Positions 57,201-64,000 of a DNA stretch of 64,000 bases are shown piece after piece. Positions within the stretch are counted from its first letter, which is position 1, and the number at the start of each line of letters is the position of its first letter. The DNA comes from Schizochytrium sp. CCTCC M209059 (Eukaryota; Sar; Bigyra; Thraustochytrida; Thraustochytriidae), in NCBI GenBank assembly GCA_000818945.1, contig KN805412.1, forward strand, positions 122,197 through 186,196, given 5' to 3'. The notes under the pieces are model-generated. The model was not told where the DNA came from. It saw only the letters and a program-made list of their open reading frames with translations, and ran no database searches. A program made the translations under genes and the position numbers.

Positions 57201-60200
57201 TAAAGCCTCTTGCCTCGGAGCAAAACACCAGGCTCAGGTCGTGCGGCGCTTACTCGCACGGTGGCACAATCAAAAACTCTACCTTGCATTCACCACCTGG
57301 TCTACAAAGGTGACTCCATGTCCCGCAAGAAAAGAGCTAAAACGAGCATTGTTACGATGGCGAATCCGACTCGTTCGAGGCGCATGGGCTCGCTGGCGTG
57401 CTGCTGCACAGGCAGTGCAACAAAGGCGGCAGGTCTGTGCAAAGGTCTTGCAGCAATGGAGAACACGATGCGTTCGAAGTGCTTTTTGCTTCTGGCACGG
57501 GTGGGTATCGAAGGCTGCACTTGCACAGGCTCGTCTCGCCGTGGCGAAGAGAGTGGTATTGCATTGGAGCCTTGGACCAGTTCGGTGGGCATTCGCTCGA
57601 CTTGCCAAACATGCGCACTGCATGACGCTCATACACTCCGCGATGCAACATATTGTACAATCTCGACGTTCGCGCGTGCTCAGAGAAACGTGGAAGAAGT
57701 GGATTAGGACTAGCGATTGTGCAGCAACAGCTAATTGTCTTTGCAAAAGAATCATTCTTCGGTGGCGAAGACGCGCCTTGGTGGCTGCGATGAGCCGATG
57801 GCGTTCGATGAGTCTTCGCGCCAAGCAAGTGGAACACGTATTTCGCAAGTGGAATGTTGCGTGCCATACAAAACTTGCACTTGGGTTCCAGAGATGGAAG
57901 ACAAACGCGTGTTGTGTAAGGCGGCTCATGCAACGTGTGGTGCGCATCGCGCTGCTCCGTGGCGCACGAAGTGGTTTTGAGGCTCTGCGTTCGAATGCAA
58001 GAAGTTTGGCGCATCAGAAACGAGCCGTCCGAGTCATGCGGCGTTGGTTGACTCGCCGTAGCGCTCTTGCATTCCGCCAGTGGGCTCTCTACGCATCGGC
58101 CAAGGCCGCAGCTATCTCAGCTGAGGGTGCTGCATTAGCTAATGCGGCTTTAGTAGACGAAGCAGCTCGTCCATTATCTGCAGTTCTTGTGCAGAGCGTT
58201 AGCATGACGGAGAGCCAGCGGCGGTGGCGCTCTTCGAGTCTATTGCGTTGTCTCGCTCGTTGGCAGAAGAAAAGGTTGCACGCAGCGTGGTCTCTTTGGC
58301 GAGGTTGTGTGCGTATTCAGCGCGATATCTGTGCGCGCCACGAGGCCATGCATCGCTTCCTCCGGCGCTGGAAATCACGACGTGCGTATGCGGCGTTCCA
58401 GATCTTGCTTCGTCATGCACGTGGAGCTTCACAACTACAAACGGCTGAAGTCGCACGACGCAGGTCTCTGCGTGTCTTTGTACAACGATGGAAGACCCAG
58501 CACAAACGCGCTGCATTTTCACAGTTGAAAGCGTATGCCGCGTCCGCGGTGTTGGAAGCACGTGAGATCATGCTTCGTCGGCAATGCATGCGAAGGCTTC
58601 TTTCTCATTCGAAAACGAGCAAGCTACGCTCCGCGTTCCAAAAGTGGCAGCAATGTGCTGTCGGCTCGATGCATGCAGAGCAAGTTGTCTCGTTTCGGCA
58701 GCAGATTTTGCATAAATTTTTAGCAAGATGGAAGGCCCGCAGATTGCATGCCGGCTTTGTACAATGGCAGCGGTTTGCTGCGCATTTTCGTGCTACAGAA
58801 CAAGAACGGGGTCTGAAAATGCGGTTTTTGCGCAGACTCTTTCAACAGAGACAAGTTTCAAGGCTCCGCTCCGCTCTTCGAATCTGGCAAGAGTACGCTG
58901 TCGCAGAGGGTCACGTCGAGCAAATTGCCATGTTTCGACGGAACACCCTCCGAGGTTTCATCATGCGTTGGAAGACTGGTCAGCAGAGTGCAGCTTTCGC
59001 CGTATGGAAGACCACTGTATGTGAGAGGGCGCAGCGCGATCGGCTGATACTTCGTGTTATTACCCGACTGAGGTTCCGCCACATCAAGGATGCGTTAGGA
59101 CAATGGCAGAAATTGGCGCGGACGCTTTCTTGCGCGCGGCGCCGTTTGCTGCAAGCATCAGTTCGCGACGCTCTGCGTCACTGGAAGGAACTCGTAGAGC
59201 GCAGGGACGTTCTCGAGCGTGCAACGCGCCGTCTCTTATCCTGGACAAAAGTGTATTGGAAGAGGCGAGTTGGTCTTGCCTTTCTTCGATTATGGCGGCA
59301 TGCTACGAAAATATGTGCAGTCGAGAGAACATTGGTCAAATGGTGCCAGTGGCGGCTGCAGCTCGGGTGGAAGCAGTGGTGTCTTCAGGTCATGAGGAGC
59401 AAAGCGGCGCAACAACATTTGGTTCTCGAGAAAAGATGTGCGCTCTTTCGTCTTTGGACGCAGGACCAACTTCATCGAACTCGCGTCAGGAAACTCGAAG
59501 AGGCCTGGCTTCTTCTTTCCGGAAGGGCTTCGAAGCGTACGGAAAGGCTTCGTTCGCAAACGATTGCTCGGATGATAAGACGATGCAATTCTTTGCGGAT
59601 AAGGCGTTCGTGGGGGCGCTGGAAGGTCCTTGTAGAACGTCAGAGACTTCTCGACCACTTGGTAGTTCAAGCGAAGCGCGCTTGCGATCGCCGGTTGAAA
59701 GAACGAACACTACGAAGATGGCAGCTTTCTTATCGCCAGTCTCGAGAGCGAGCAGAACACCTGGTCCGTGTATGTACCATGCAAGGACAACGATGGGCAC
59801 TGCGTCTGTGGTCTGCCTCGCACGAGCGGGCTGTTCGTTTTGAGGGACTGATGTTACAAAGGCAAAGTCGATTGATGGAGGAAAGCTGGGCAAGGTGGAG
59901 AAAACGAATGCAGTTGGCCCGAGCCGCCAAAGCGCTGCGTGCAAGAGTTGAGCAGGTGATGACGCTCAAGTCTTGGGAAGTGAATGCGACGAGACTTGCG
60001 TTTGCGTGCCTTGCCCGGCATGCGTGTGCTTGCAAAAGGGTTGCGCGCTACGAATCGCTTGTTCTGCGCACAGGACGCATTTCTGCATTGACGAAGGAGT
60101 TGCTACAGCAAGCAAAAGTCTTTGGTGCATGGCGCGCCTGGAAAGTCAAAGTGCGCAAGGATCGGCAAATCGTGCGCGCATTGGGGCGCATCGATGACGC

Positions 60201-60384
60201 GTGGACAATGGCGCATGCGCAGCAAGCATTCTGCAGATTACGTGTTCATGCCTTGAATGAGCAAGCTGGGCGCTCGGAGCGACACCGCCTCAAGGCAGCA
60301 GCGTCTATTCGACAGGTGGGAGATCGTGCACGGGAGTCGCTCTTGCAGCTACAGCTCTCGAGATCATCGGCATCGAGGTTCTAG
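48271..60384 (+). CDS. Giant SFI1-like centrin-repeat protein with RanBP2-type finger
   Basis: A single uninterrupted frame of 4,038 codons. Start MESDQDSTTTPRFSR (ATG at 48271); a RanBP2-type zinc finger is at residues 25-48 (WVLCSSCGAPN...CGVC). Residues about 132-690 and 1,790-4,010 are built of repeats of about 30-35 residues with a Trp/Leu core, such as AFGQWKHLV, LFRRWRTWAR, AFAKWHH, LFQTWAARARR, AFRTWREVL, ALRIWQEYAV; they match SFI1 repeats, each a centrin-binding helix segment. Several dozen are visible (roughly 60-80 by eye). The region 703-1,777 is hydrophilic Ser/Asp/Arg/His-rich and probably disordered, with a tandem duplication of 63 codons (51922-52290). SFI1 proteins form long helices coated with centrin at basal bodies, spindle poles or contractile fibres; the likely role is structural at a centriole/basal body. 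Size is four times yeast Sfi1 (946). TAG stop. Confidence 0.88.
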   Translation: MESDQDSTTTPRFSRSEQRTRQAKWVLCSSCGAPNARGASLCGVCSHYLKSDADETSSEPSNVDEISLDAKESLALRSSASIETLEEAYPTITDSEGDALSFIASLDHPADISSEEKDAEGWSCFVPGRHRRAAMALCALASRRLKRLHFATWKRRCLVLGEAQLTWECLDVIRRVEVLYKLYHAIRQHQRHVRVQAFSRLRRHAASAREHDQICMEKLQRALALRARAKLRFAFAKLSTAHIHLAQRVFRLCRCFAVFGRVHTRRMHAAFGQWKHLVLRAERCAQLSRTLCWSSKNYQRRSLRTAFARLRRMLEHGRMLERLHRLVKKRSCLQALDNLDKYRLKMTSLKRIILRSNRRQKLDTVDRWRMHTRRVVALSHIVRSQGQRIRREALRQLCAAARTRENQKKAIARVSIITRRTRAGAALREWARDTTLLFRVEQKRRRRLLTRCMLSWRKFVRVRTAAKAMQDKRTGARVSHIFRRWRTWARVNASRRMGHVIAKAFIGWTLYRRQSQAANERQVAQFLHRKRQRLLFKLLIQWKMAAKLGREVRHLVHVAAKQRALLTCLERFKGRTQNRLLAALHTWRARTTELTQIQKAERLRAACIVNVALARSRRVTQEAAFAKWHHSSIALPEKLQHLASESAKRLKKRVFRAWIDAVQRHQATVALLRDYFVPWKIAACLGSIERRRTERLISHLQFKKSKHSPHVSQHQHLQWQYRHQALTAAPSSHHYVHQRHVQLKEHQSEQDKTDAQHSSQGLRERRHLSARHVVTSTANDGEHDTQSAGIAFSEQGPGTDSEVSDDAGDSVETDRSHHSSRAKLLRRPIHAVHHSSGRGHSATRFESSPLSPPTQRESFLEDSYSVGSAPTPVLRAYFPHGSASARLRSRHLRYGFARAVWRQHKAQNTSDFNEPSVRGDSFAHLHPQQRMHSSISGTQSHAAHLRNLDGQQGDVEAKFPDYKASRRRRSATLLQQKKPDSSSSNSSVSSSQASFPTGNCRQIHAKHRVHDFQKASRQGSKNARLPENVEHRESRMKDRAEMFCASPSYSSPSSSLNDRSPQAYEDVSDVESESEMASFAVQGHQENRERSNVRFRSADESGVANPYKHTLRNFASRPDRTSRCGQSESDISDEDIKPSTNADQRKVNSQRIRQHHHRRLSQTGVNDDLHVASNESGSSYPVVGASAHFSRSSRRTCASKQLDNEVAESEDKVTRSAHRNSEGTNQAKSHHLGHERFADGRFEELTTEQDDFVDVIGKRRTVHVHKQDALPRRRGRNFSAHQSSKGINQAKSCHLGHERCADGQVERPTTEQDNVADVVGRHRTGRGQDASSRRGKRNASRHIYQSQQEQGNSHLYELEEDRNVIKLDAVSTEEESHEKRVHDLSATLMRPSRVRRGKHRDEEQQAELIDEVEDRWSQKRHQKEKDTGVTSQEDCGQLKTIFGKEKSKSALRNGEKKDYESGAESSHFTSDGDHFLSSRMECTFSSSEEEDHHGSQSVLMPDDNVPDARTNNVSRFDRSTDHSNSRKSKNRLRSAGERHASEGAHESSQTRERRTSSMSTQSCRHETDNFIERMKRRSSSSEKSKAAKTWEERKSVQSKRSGKYKSGPKRLDLIDSSNSQLYERTGAKSDIGHEARISFPSLQRNPVRHEKDDNERKYVTSSVVRTCWSTQEFPSSQKRADTRDRLRKPEKARSKQMSFRSFADRANHFQTGKLLQVNQVRELNAERSFSGTRYPSPVCIRPALREVWLESPTSSGLAHTFGDMHSPRSIMWGQSTDGGRLSLKGCNCILCDVAAFEHATLISVFAMWRQWVHRRRWAILRILWSLSGDGTRCANVASCFARWQVWTAKEREACTLHRKKSDSVCAALERITSARLACYWDHWVDLTRRPVLQDAQAVFVAREVLYVWKLNTLVSLRRKSLLQRQASRWKIRSLYQAWHLWSMHLSSVESLEANMLWADQSRLQDVFTAWRLVARDQANQARAYSLAHLASTFVRWRLARGVNAQKRAFVERAHFTTWKQRRNAQRLIRQRHAFDAWRGALHAQRGIRAGQRKLRLQFHRHRTEILRRTLLTLHRRVSSGRLAQSFRIWARWTARCTHTSRAAGRLVRSRILFALRCGWNALQAHARGSRLLQSMLLQARARGRVAAKREAFQHWKCLASVRSVEAWYTAEHMDASNSFQMVTSLALKQVEARELLAKTFASWKLWIKVNEATRRSCIWSQMTWMHWSWRLHTQKAAFQAWCAMVRRHKLLRNTMRHGTQRRKRLAFQRLRDIGVRARNVRRFVKLVYFCSHKLALRHFFSRWQRRADQLMRLEKARRYSRHMRVAKSMLSQTRFRVGLEICHRVYASSRSAQLARGWRALWVHARCRIVLTRVLWRRRRSALRQALGQWLRLQHTQKIFERYLWSLYRRTLDGAMVIWRRQAKIARHIESATCARRLERCRFLFQTWAARARRLRKHKTLMRGWHERRRSVRLGIFYRAWARYVSVSKIRRIARVRARILQVRISRLQHGLTKWKTYVTLLRSESERKNVEKLIRQRLACSIFQRAISRNDRTRTLMAFRFWRDRSFLAHSLKARFLFQVLRKTTFTRMQNKSFQIWASATSLSKRLDTLDAMLVTRRLRISFAQWESYAKKMSTYNSFRIQWRTAFLQKAFRGLLAAVQSQQRAKSHMRHVLRILHSQQSRRLASALSTWKAWAHQARFTSAVLRRAKNILQRWRLAKQGAAFTQWKMVHSRSTQILRRTVARFQGRGLRAAFSRLHEHARTQKLISRVMWRWSVRALRQAFSSWREREIEARVYAVKMQALGSAIRRWRHGLTRRTFAQWRSVVHAKKATLARACLLWKKHLLTQAFSRLWQCHTFDRVLCKAAGRWERRHLATAFRTWREVLAQRDVASLRIQRGCSALLRNRSRAKSAAFAHWASWSRKIRSILVNVLRRWAKRIARRGLIHLKLNAQRSRQLEKVLRRWRLRHLATAWQKCKASCLGAKHQAQVVRRLLARWHNQKLYLAFTTWSTKVTPCPARKELKRALLRWRIRLVRGAWARWRAAAQAVQQRRQVCAKVLQQWRTRCVRSAFCFWHGWVSKAALAQARLAVAKRVVLHWSLGPVRWAFARLAKHAHCMTLIHSAMQHIVQSRRSRVLRETWKKWIRTSDCAATANCLCKRIILRWRRRALVAAMSRWRSMSLRAKQVEHVFRKWNVACHTKLALGFQRWKTNACCVRRLMQRVVRIALLRGARSGFEALRSNARSLAHQKRAVRVMRRWLTRRSALAFRQWALYASAKAAAISAEGAALANAALVDEAARPLSAVLVQSVSMTESQRRWRSSSLLRCLARWQKKRLHAAWSLWRGCVRIQRDICARHEAMHRFLRRWKSRRAYAAFQILLRHARGASQLQTAEVARRRSLRVFVQRWKTQHKRAAFSQLKAYAASAVLEAREIMLRRQCMRRLLSHSKTSKLRSAFQKWQQCAVGSMHAEQVVSFRQQILHKFLARWKARRLHAGFVQWQRFAAHFRATEQERGLKMRFLRRLFQQRQVSRLRSALRIWQEYAVAEGHVEQIAMFRRNTLRGFIMRWKTGQQSAAFAVWKTTVCERAQRDRLILRVITRLRFRHIKDALGQWQKLARTLSCARRRLLQASVRDALRHWKELVERRDVLERATRRLLSWTKVYWKRRVGLAFLRLWRHATKICAVERTLVKWCQWRLQLGWKQWCLQVMRSKAAQQHLVLEKRCALFRLWTQDQLHRTRVRKLEEAWLLLSGRASKRTERLRSQTIARMIRRCNSLRIRRSWGRWKVLVERQRLLDHLVVQAKRACDRRLKERTLRRWQLSYRQSRERAEHLVRVCTMQGQRWALRLWSASHERAVRFEGLMLQRQSRLMEESWARWRKRMQLARAAKALRARVEQVMTLKSWEVNATRLAFACLARHACACKRVARYESLVLRTGRISALTKELLQQAKVFGAWRAWKVKVRKDRQIVRALGRIDDAWTMAHAQQAFCRLRVHALNEQAGRSERHRLKAAASIRQVGDRARESLLQLQLSRSSASRF
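51922..52290 (+). repeat. Tandem 63-codon duplication inside the SFI1-like gene
   Basis: Copy 1 (51922-52110) encodes HRNSEGTNQAKSHHLGHER; copy 2 (52111 onwards) encodes HQSSKGINQAKSCHLGHER. They continue in register through RFADGRFEELTTEQD / RCADGQVERPTTEQD and DVIGKRRT / DVVGRHRT. Nucleotides are also alike (for example NCAACCAAGCCAAGTCT in both), so the duplication is fairly recent. Confidence 0.85.
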
Positions 60385-60572
60385 ACTGGACAAAAAATTA
60401 AGTGAACAAGGTAAATCATGTTGCTCTTCACTAGTTGTTCATGAGAAGACCGCGATTCGCGTTAGCAAGGATCAACTCGCTTCGAAACTCCCTTCGACGA
60501 TACAAAAAAGATTCATTCAGCCACACAGAACATAGACACATCTTTTCATTTGCTCCATCCCTATTCTAGAGG

Positions 60573-60623
<51 letters not shown>

Positions 60624-60771
60624 AGTGCGTCAGCAAGAAAAATCACGTGACGAGAAAACGATTCATTTTCACCTTGTGACGCAGCCGACCAACGTAACCA
60701 TTTGGATACTCGTCTCTTCTTCGTCTCTCATGATCTTTGGTTGCTTTTGCCCTTTTGTGTGTGTGTGTGTT
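60385..60771. other. Convergent spacer with a (GA)n run
   Basis: Between the 3' ends of the SFI1-like and SNF2 genes. A GA dinucleotide run covers about 60570-60618; TGTGTGTGTGT lies near 60758-60770. No gene seen. Confidence 0.55.
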
Positions 60772-62961
60772 TTACTTGTTGACGCTGCCAACAATGGACG
60801 ACGCCTGGTGCTCGACAATTTCGTAGCCGTTACCGCTACGAGGCACCTCGCCACTGAGGACCTTTTTGCGATCCAAAAGCGTAGCGAGCGTCTCGTCCGA
60901 AATTTCACCCACGTCGGAGTGGTGGCCCGTAAAGTCGTCGCGAAGGAGCTGGCGAAGCTCGTCCGCATCGAGACGGGTTGTTTTAGCCGAGTTGTTGATG
61001 GTGGCCTGCTTCGCGCAGACGACACGCTCGAGTTTGCGCTTGCTATTTGCGCGCTCGAGGATCTTGAGTTCGATCGAATTTGCAGCAATCATACGGTAGA
61101 CCATGACGTCCTTGGTTTGTCCAATGCGGTGAGCGCGATCCTGCGCCTGATTGTCCTGATGCGGATTCCAATCGCTGTCGAAGATAATGACGGTATCCGC
61201 GGAAACAAGATTGATACCAACGCCTCCGGCCCTCGTGCTGAGCAGAAAACAAAAGTAGTCGGGGTTGTTGTTGAAACCATCCATTTGGGCCTTGCGATCC
61301 TCGAGCGAGGTGCTTCCATCGATGCGGCAAACCTTCCATTCGGGACGCAGAAACTGCATGTAGTCCTGCACAATGTCGAGCAAGGAGGTGAACTGGGAAA
61401 AGACGAGCACCTTGTGGCCCTTGGCCTTGAGAGCCGTGAGCATTTGGTCGAGCGCACGAACTTTGCCAGAAGTGTCGATGAGTCGTTGATCATTGATAAA
61501 GTTTCCAGTTGCGTCGGTGGGCTCAAAGTGCAGATAAGGATGCAGACAGCACTTCCTGAGCTGCATGAGCACGTTGTTGAGTTGAGTCTTATTACCGGTG
61601 GCGAGTTCGAGAAGTTTGCCGAACTCCTTGGCGACAATCGATTTGTACATGTCGCGCTGGGAAGCGGTCATGGGAATGTACACCACTACCTCCTTCTTGC
61701 TGGGAAGATGCTTTTCGACCTCGGACTTGAGCCTGCGCATCATGAAGGGAGCAAGGATCTTGTGCAGCTTGCTTACAATGTTTTCCTCAGCGTGCTTGCG
61801 CACGAGCTCGTTTTCGGTGCCGCGGCTGCCGTCAAAGGCAAAGACAGACTGGAAGAAGTCGAGGTCATCGAAAATCTCGGGCATGAGGAAGTTGAGCAGA
61901 CTCCAAAGCTCGGCAAGATTGTTTTGAAGCGGTGTGCCTGTAAGGAGGATCTTATTCGCGCCGCCGCGAAGCACGGATCCACCGCAGAGCTGGTTGAGCT
62001 CGCGGATGAGCTTGCACTTGTGGTTCTTCAGACGGTGGCCCTCATCAACGATGATGTGCTTCCAATCGCAGTGTTGCAGGCCGGAGCGGTCACGGCATAC
62101 GATGTCGTATGTGGTGACGGTGACGGGGAACTTTTTCAGATCCCGTTTGTTCGAGCGCGCAGGCTTGAGAAAACGCGAGCGCATGTCGGCTCGCTCCTCC
62201 TTGGTGCCATGATAGAGAAGGACGGGCATCTTAGGAGCCCACTTTTTGATTTCGTTGACCCAATTGTGAATCGTTGAGAGGGGCACGACGATGAGGTACG
62301 GGCCGTAAGCGCCCATGTCCCGCAGATGAGCGATCATGGCGACGGTCTGCACGGTCTTTCCGAGGCCCATTTCGTCGGCAAGAATGCCGTGGAGACCGTT
62401 CTCGTAGAGTCCAACCATCCACTTGAAGCCCTTGACCTGATAGTCGCGAAGCCGCCCGCCCGTGAGCGACTTGGGCTGTCTGCGCTGGCCGTGTTCGTCG
62501 AGCTCGTCTTCTGGCGCCACAGAGGGCTGGATCTCCTCCGCATCATCGTCGTTCTCGTTGGCCTTTGACTTGGATGAACTCCTGGCGTCAGCGGTCACGC
62601 GTTTGCCTGCGCCGGAAGAGGACACTTTGCGTCGTTTCGAGGCAGGCGCGGCGGTCTCTGGTTTGGGGCGAGGTTCCTCCAGCGTGGATCCCATAAGTTT
62701 CCGGTTGAGGAACTGGGTGTACTTTTCTGCCTTGGCCAGGAGGCGCTCGAGCGCCTGGCTCGCCTCTGCCTCTGTGATTCCCGCGCGGCGCTCCGAAATG
62801 CGCGAGGCTTCGGGCTTCCAGTCCTTGTCGTTGGCCTCGGCCGCCTTTTCCTCCTCGGCCTCGAGCTTTTTCAGCATTTTCTCCTCCGAGTCGTCCACGT
62901 TCTCGGACATTTTCGCCGTAGTGTCGCTCTTGACGCTTTTCTTTGCGCCCTTGGCAACCAT
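60772..62961 (-). CDS. SNF2 chromatin remodeller, DDM1/HELLS-like
   Basis: Predicted 729-residue ATP-dependent remodeller of the Lsh/HELLS/DDM1/Irc5 group, which maintains DNA methylation and silences repeats in plants and animals. Charged N-terminus with AEANDKDWKPEASRISERRAG. Helicase core: LRDYQVKGFKWMVGLY (about 170), Walker A DEMGLGKTVQ (about 195-204), DEGHRLKNHKCKLIREL with the motif II DEGH used by this group (about 304), LTGTPLQNNL, MMRRLKSEVEKHLP, FSQFTSLLDI, STRAGGVGINL, QAQDRAHRIGQ. No SANT-SLIDE, chromo, bromo or PHD domain, which excludes ISWI, CHD and SWI2. ATG at 62959-62961 (MVAKGAKKS) is the first true start; an earlier in-frame TTG at 63030 has no ATG behind it before a stop. 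TTA-complement TAA stop. Confidence 0.93.
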   Translation of the reverse strand: MVAKGAKKSVKSDTTAKMSENVDDSEEKMLKKLEAEEEKAAEANDKDWKPEASRISERRAGITEAEASQALERLLAKAEKYTQFLNRKLMGSTLEEPRPKPETAAPASKRRKVSSSGAGKRVTADARSSSKSKANENDDDAEEIQPSVAPEDELDEHGQRRQPKSLTGGRLRDYQVKGFKWMVGLYENGLHGILADEMGLGKTVQTVAMIAHLRDMGAYGPYLIVVPLSTIHNWVNEIKKWAPKMPVLLYHGTKEERADMRSRFLKPARSNKRDLKKFPVTVTTYDIVCRDRSGLQHCDWKHIIVDEGHRLKNHKCKLIRELNQLCGGSVLRGGANKILLTGTPLQNNLAELWSLLNFLMPEIFDDLDFFQSVFAFDGSRGTENELVRKHAEENIVSKLHKILAPFMMRRLKSEVEKHLPSKKEVVVYIPMTASQRDMYKSIVAKEFGKLLELATGNKTQLNNVLMQLRKCCLHPYLHFEPTDATGNFINDQRLIDTSGKVRALDQMLTALKAKGHKVLVFSQFTSLLDIVQDYMQFLRPEWKVCRIDGSTSLEDRKAQMDGFNNNPDYFCFLLSTRAGGVGINLVSADTVIIFDSDWNPHQDNQAQDRAHRIGQTKDVMVYRMIAANSIELKILERANSKRKLERVVCAKQATINNSAKTTRLDADELRQLLRDDFTGHHSDVGEISDETLATLLDRKKVLSGEVPRSGNGYEIVEHQASSIVGSVNK

Positions 62962-63769
62962 CTTCGTTCGGGTTCTCGCCTGTCGTTTGGTCCTGCTTCT
63001 GTCGTTAGCGATCTTGTCGTCGGCGCCCAACGGCGACGTGCGATGGACTGTGACTGATTAACTAACTAATTAGTTAACTCGGCAAGCTGCTGCTCAGGTG
63101 CGTGCGTCGCTCGCGTTGCTGCTTTGTTCACTCGCTCTCGCTCTCGCTCTCGCTTTCCACTCGCCGCGCTGGGCCTCGGCTCGCGTTCTGCACGCCCTTC
63201 AACTATTTCACCCCCTGGCAACCAACTCTCTCTCTCGCTCTCTCTGGCTTGTCTTTCCCGCGTTGCGCGGTGGTTAAGTCGAGCGGTCCCGGTTAGGTTT
63301 GCACCCATCCAGGTTAGGTTGCGTGACGAGCCCCCCCGGGTCCGGTATCCCCCGACGAGGCCGGCGCCACCCATCTCACCGGACCCCTGTTCGCTCGCAG
63401 GGTTAGATACAAATTGCGCGACGACAGGTGGTGGGAGGGTGTGCGCCCCGCCATCGCGCCGCGGAGTGCACGCCGCAGCAGCAGCACGCGATAGCATACC
63501 ACGCACCCACCCACGCAGCGAGGCGCGCCAGGGCAGCAGCAGCTCGTCGCACGCTGCCGCCGCAGACCCTCTCGCTCGCTCGCTCGCTGGCTGGCTGGCT
63601 GTCTCGCGCGCCGACGAGCCCGAGTCCGCCGCCCGCGCTCGCACCGCGCGCTTTTTCGCTGTTGCGTGCATTTCATTTCCTCTCCATTTCCCCTCCGCCG
63701 GTCGACCGGAGCTCGCTTTCTCGCCGCTCCCGCCCGCGCGACGCGGCGTCGGCGGCGCGGCCGCTGCTT

Positions 63770-63826
63770 GTTCCCTCCCTCCCTCCCGTCCTCCCTCCCG
63801 TCCTCCCTCCCGTCCTCCGGCCGCCG
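63770..63826. repeat. CCTCCCGTCCTC minisatellite-like repeat
   Basis: Tandem CCCTCCCGTCCT units, strongly C-rich on the plus strand, upstream of the SNF2 gene. Confidence 0.8.
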
Positions 63827-63906
63827 CAGCGCAGCGCAGCAGCGCAGCAGCGCAGCGAGCGCAGCGCGGAGGTACGGCCGGCGCTCCAAGGTCGCGCGCG
63901 AGTACG

Positions 63907-63941
63907 CGCACGTGCACGCGCACGTGCACGTGCACGTGCTG
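63907..63941. repeat. CACGTG/GCACGT alternating tract
   Basis: GCGCACGTGCACGCGCACGT followed by further GTGCACGTGCACGTG: consecutive purine-pyrimidine alternation containing four CACGTG (E-box) palindromes. Confidence 0.75.
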
Positions 63942-64000
63942 CAGCTGGCCGGGCGAGCGAGCGAGCGAGCGAGCGGGCGGCCGGGCGGGCGGGGGAGGCG

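Larger units (their letters stand above)
62962..64000. promoter_or_regulatory. Right-hand GC-rich upstream region with repeats
   Basis: Upstream of the SNF2 gene. Contains a 14-bp palindrome TAACTAATTAGTTA (63063-63076), GCTCTC/CTCTCG runs (63128-63150, 63226-63243), CTCGCTCG repeats (63570-63590), CCTCCCTCCCGT units (63771-63825), GCAGCGCAGC units (63825-63860), and alternating CACGTG steps (63907-63940). No gene is supported; open frames here are repeat-driven. Confidence 0.45.

Noticed and set aside
60550..62277. A 575-codon plus-strand frame opposite the SNF2 gene
   Set aside because: The helicase motifs on the other strand are unambiguous; this frame is a by-product of codon bias.
62962..63030. 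N-terminal extension of the SNF2 protein to a TTG at 63030
   Set aside because: TTG is not a normal eukaryotic start and no ATG lies between it and the next in-frame stop upstream.
63066..63935. 289-codon minus-strand frame at the right end
   Set aside because: It is built from GA-, GC- and CACGTG-type repeats with no domain.

Overview
This window looks like nuclear DNA of a unicellular eukaryote, most likely a stramenopile protist of the labyrinthulomycete/thraustochytrid kind. The evidence is large, mostly single-exon genes; only four convincing short introns (GT-AG, 70-209 nt); TAA, TAG and TGA all used as stops; a class II tRNA gene; AATAAA signals just after stop codons; and GC-rich, simple-sequence promoters, two of them interrupted by assembly gaps. 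The lineage is an inference from gene style and content. I see no prokaryotic operons, no viral genes, no CRISPR array and no mobile element.

Layout, left to right. 1-1170 (-): a partial tandem nucleoside-diphosphate-kinase-like protein. 1540-1617 (-): tRNA-Leu(UAG). 1861-3135 (-): a bacterial-type two-domain dCTP deaminase, divergent from 3663-5423 (+), a RING/TRAF-like/TPR/J-domain co-chaperone. 5912-9931 (+): RRP12 ribosome-biogenesis factor. 10170-11552 (-): VHS-GAT sorting adaptor, divergent from 11881-13079 (+), an ABHD11-like hydrolase with one intron. 13318-13705 (-): a spliced 90-residue membrane protein. 14294-15937 (+): an IQ-motif protein. 16269-16748 (-): UBC9. 18195-19370 (+): an unknown polyQ protein with an assembly gap. 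20081-21796 (+): an ACT_7-aminotransferase fusion. 22215-23576 (+): a polyQ-BAG-HSP20 fusion behind a cluster of heat-shock elements. 23871-27920 (-): a HET/TIR-like domain followed by 19 kinesin-light-chain-type TPRs. 29758-30135 (+): a PH-domain protein. 30805-32865 (-): a MYST acetyltransferase. 33920-35171 (+): an AMACR-type CoA racemase with a peroxisomal tail. 35657-36190 (-): a spliced Tim17-like membrane protein. 36542-38323 (+): a seven-helix membrane protein. 38446-42510 (-): RPAP1. 43399-46038 (+): a class C (GABA-B-like) receptor. 46165-47604 (-): a divergent actin-related protein. 48271-60384 (+): a 4,037-residue SFI1-like giant. 60772-62961 (-): a DDM1/HELLS SNF2 remodeller.

Most of the genes are housekeeping (ribosome assembly, Pol II assembly, SUMO, chromatin, trafficking) and are not functionally clustered. 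The unusual content is in domain architecture. Three separate genes place protein-quality-control modules in one chain (RING+J, BAG+HSP20) or add a ligand-sensing module to an enzyme (ACT+aminotransferase). A fourth is a membrane-anchored HET/TIR-like TPR protein that resembles immune-type architectures. The giant SFI1-like protein, with a RanBP2-type finger and a thousand-residue disordered insert, is the most striking single locus. The stretches between genes are mainly bidirectional promoters rich in short tandem repeats, or AT-rich convergent 3' ends.
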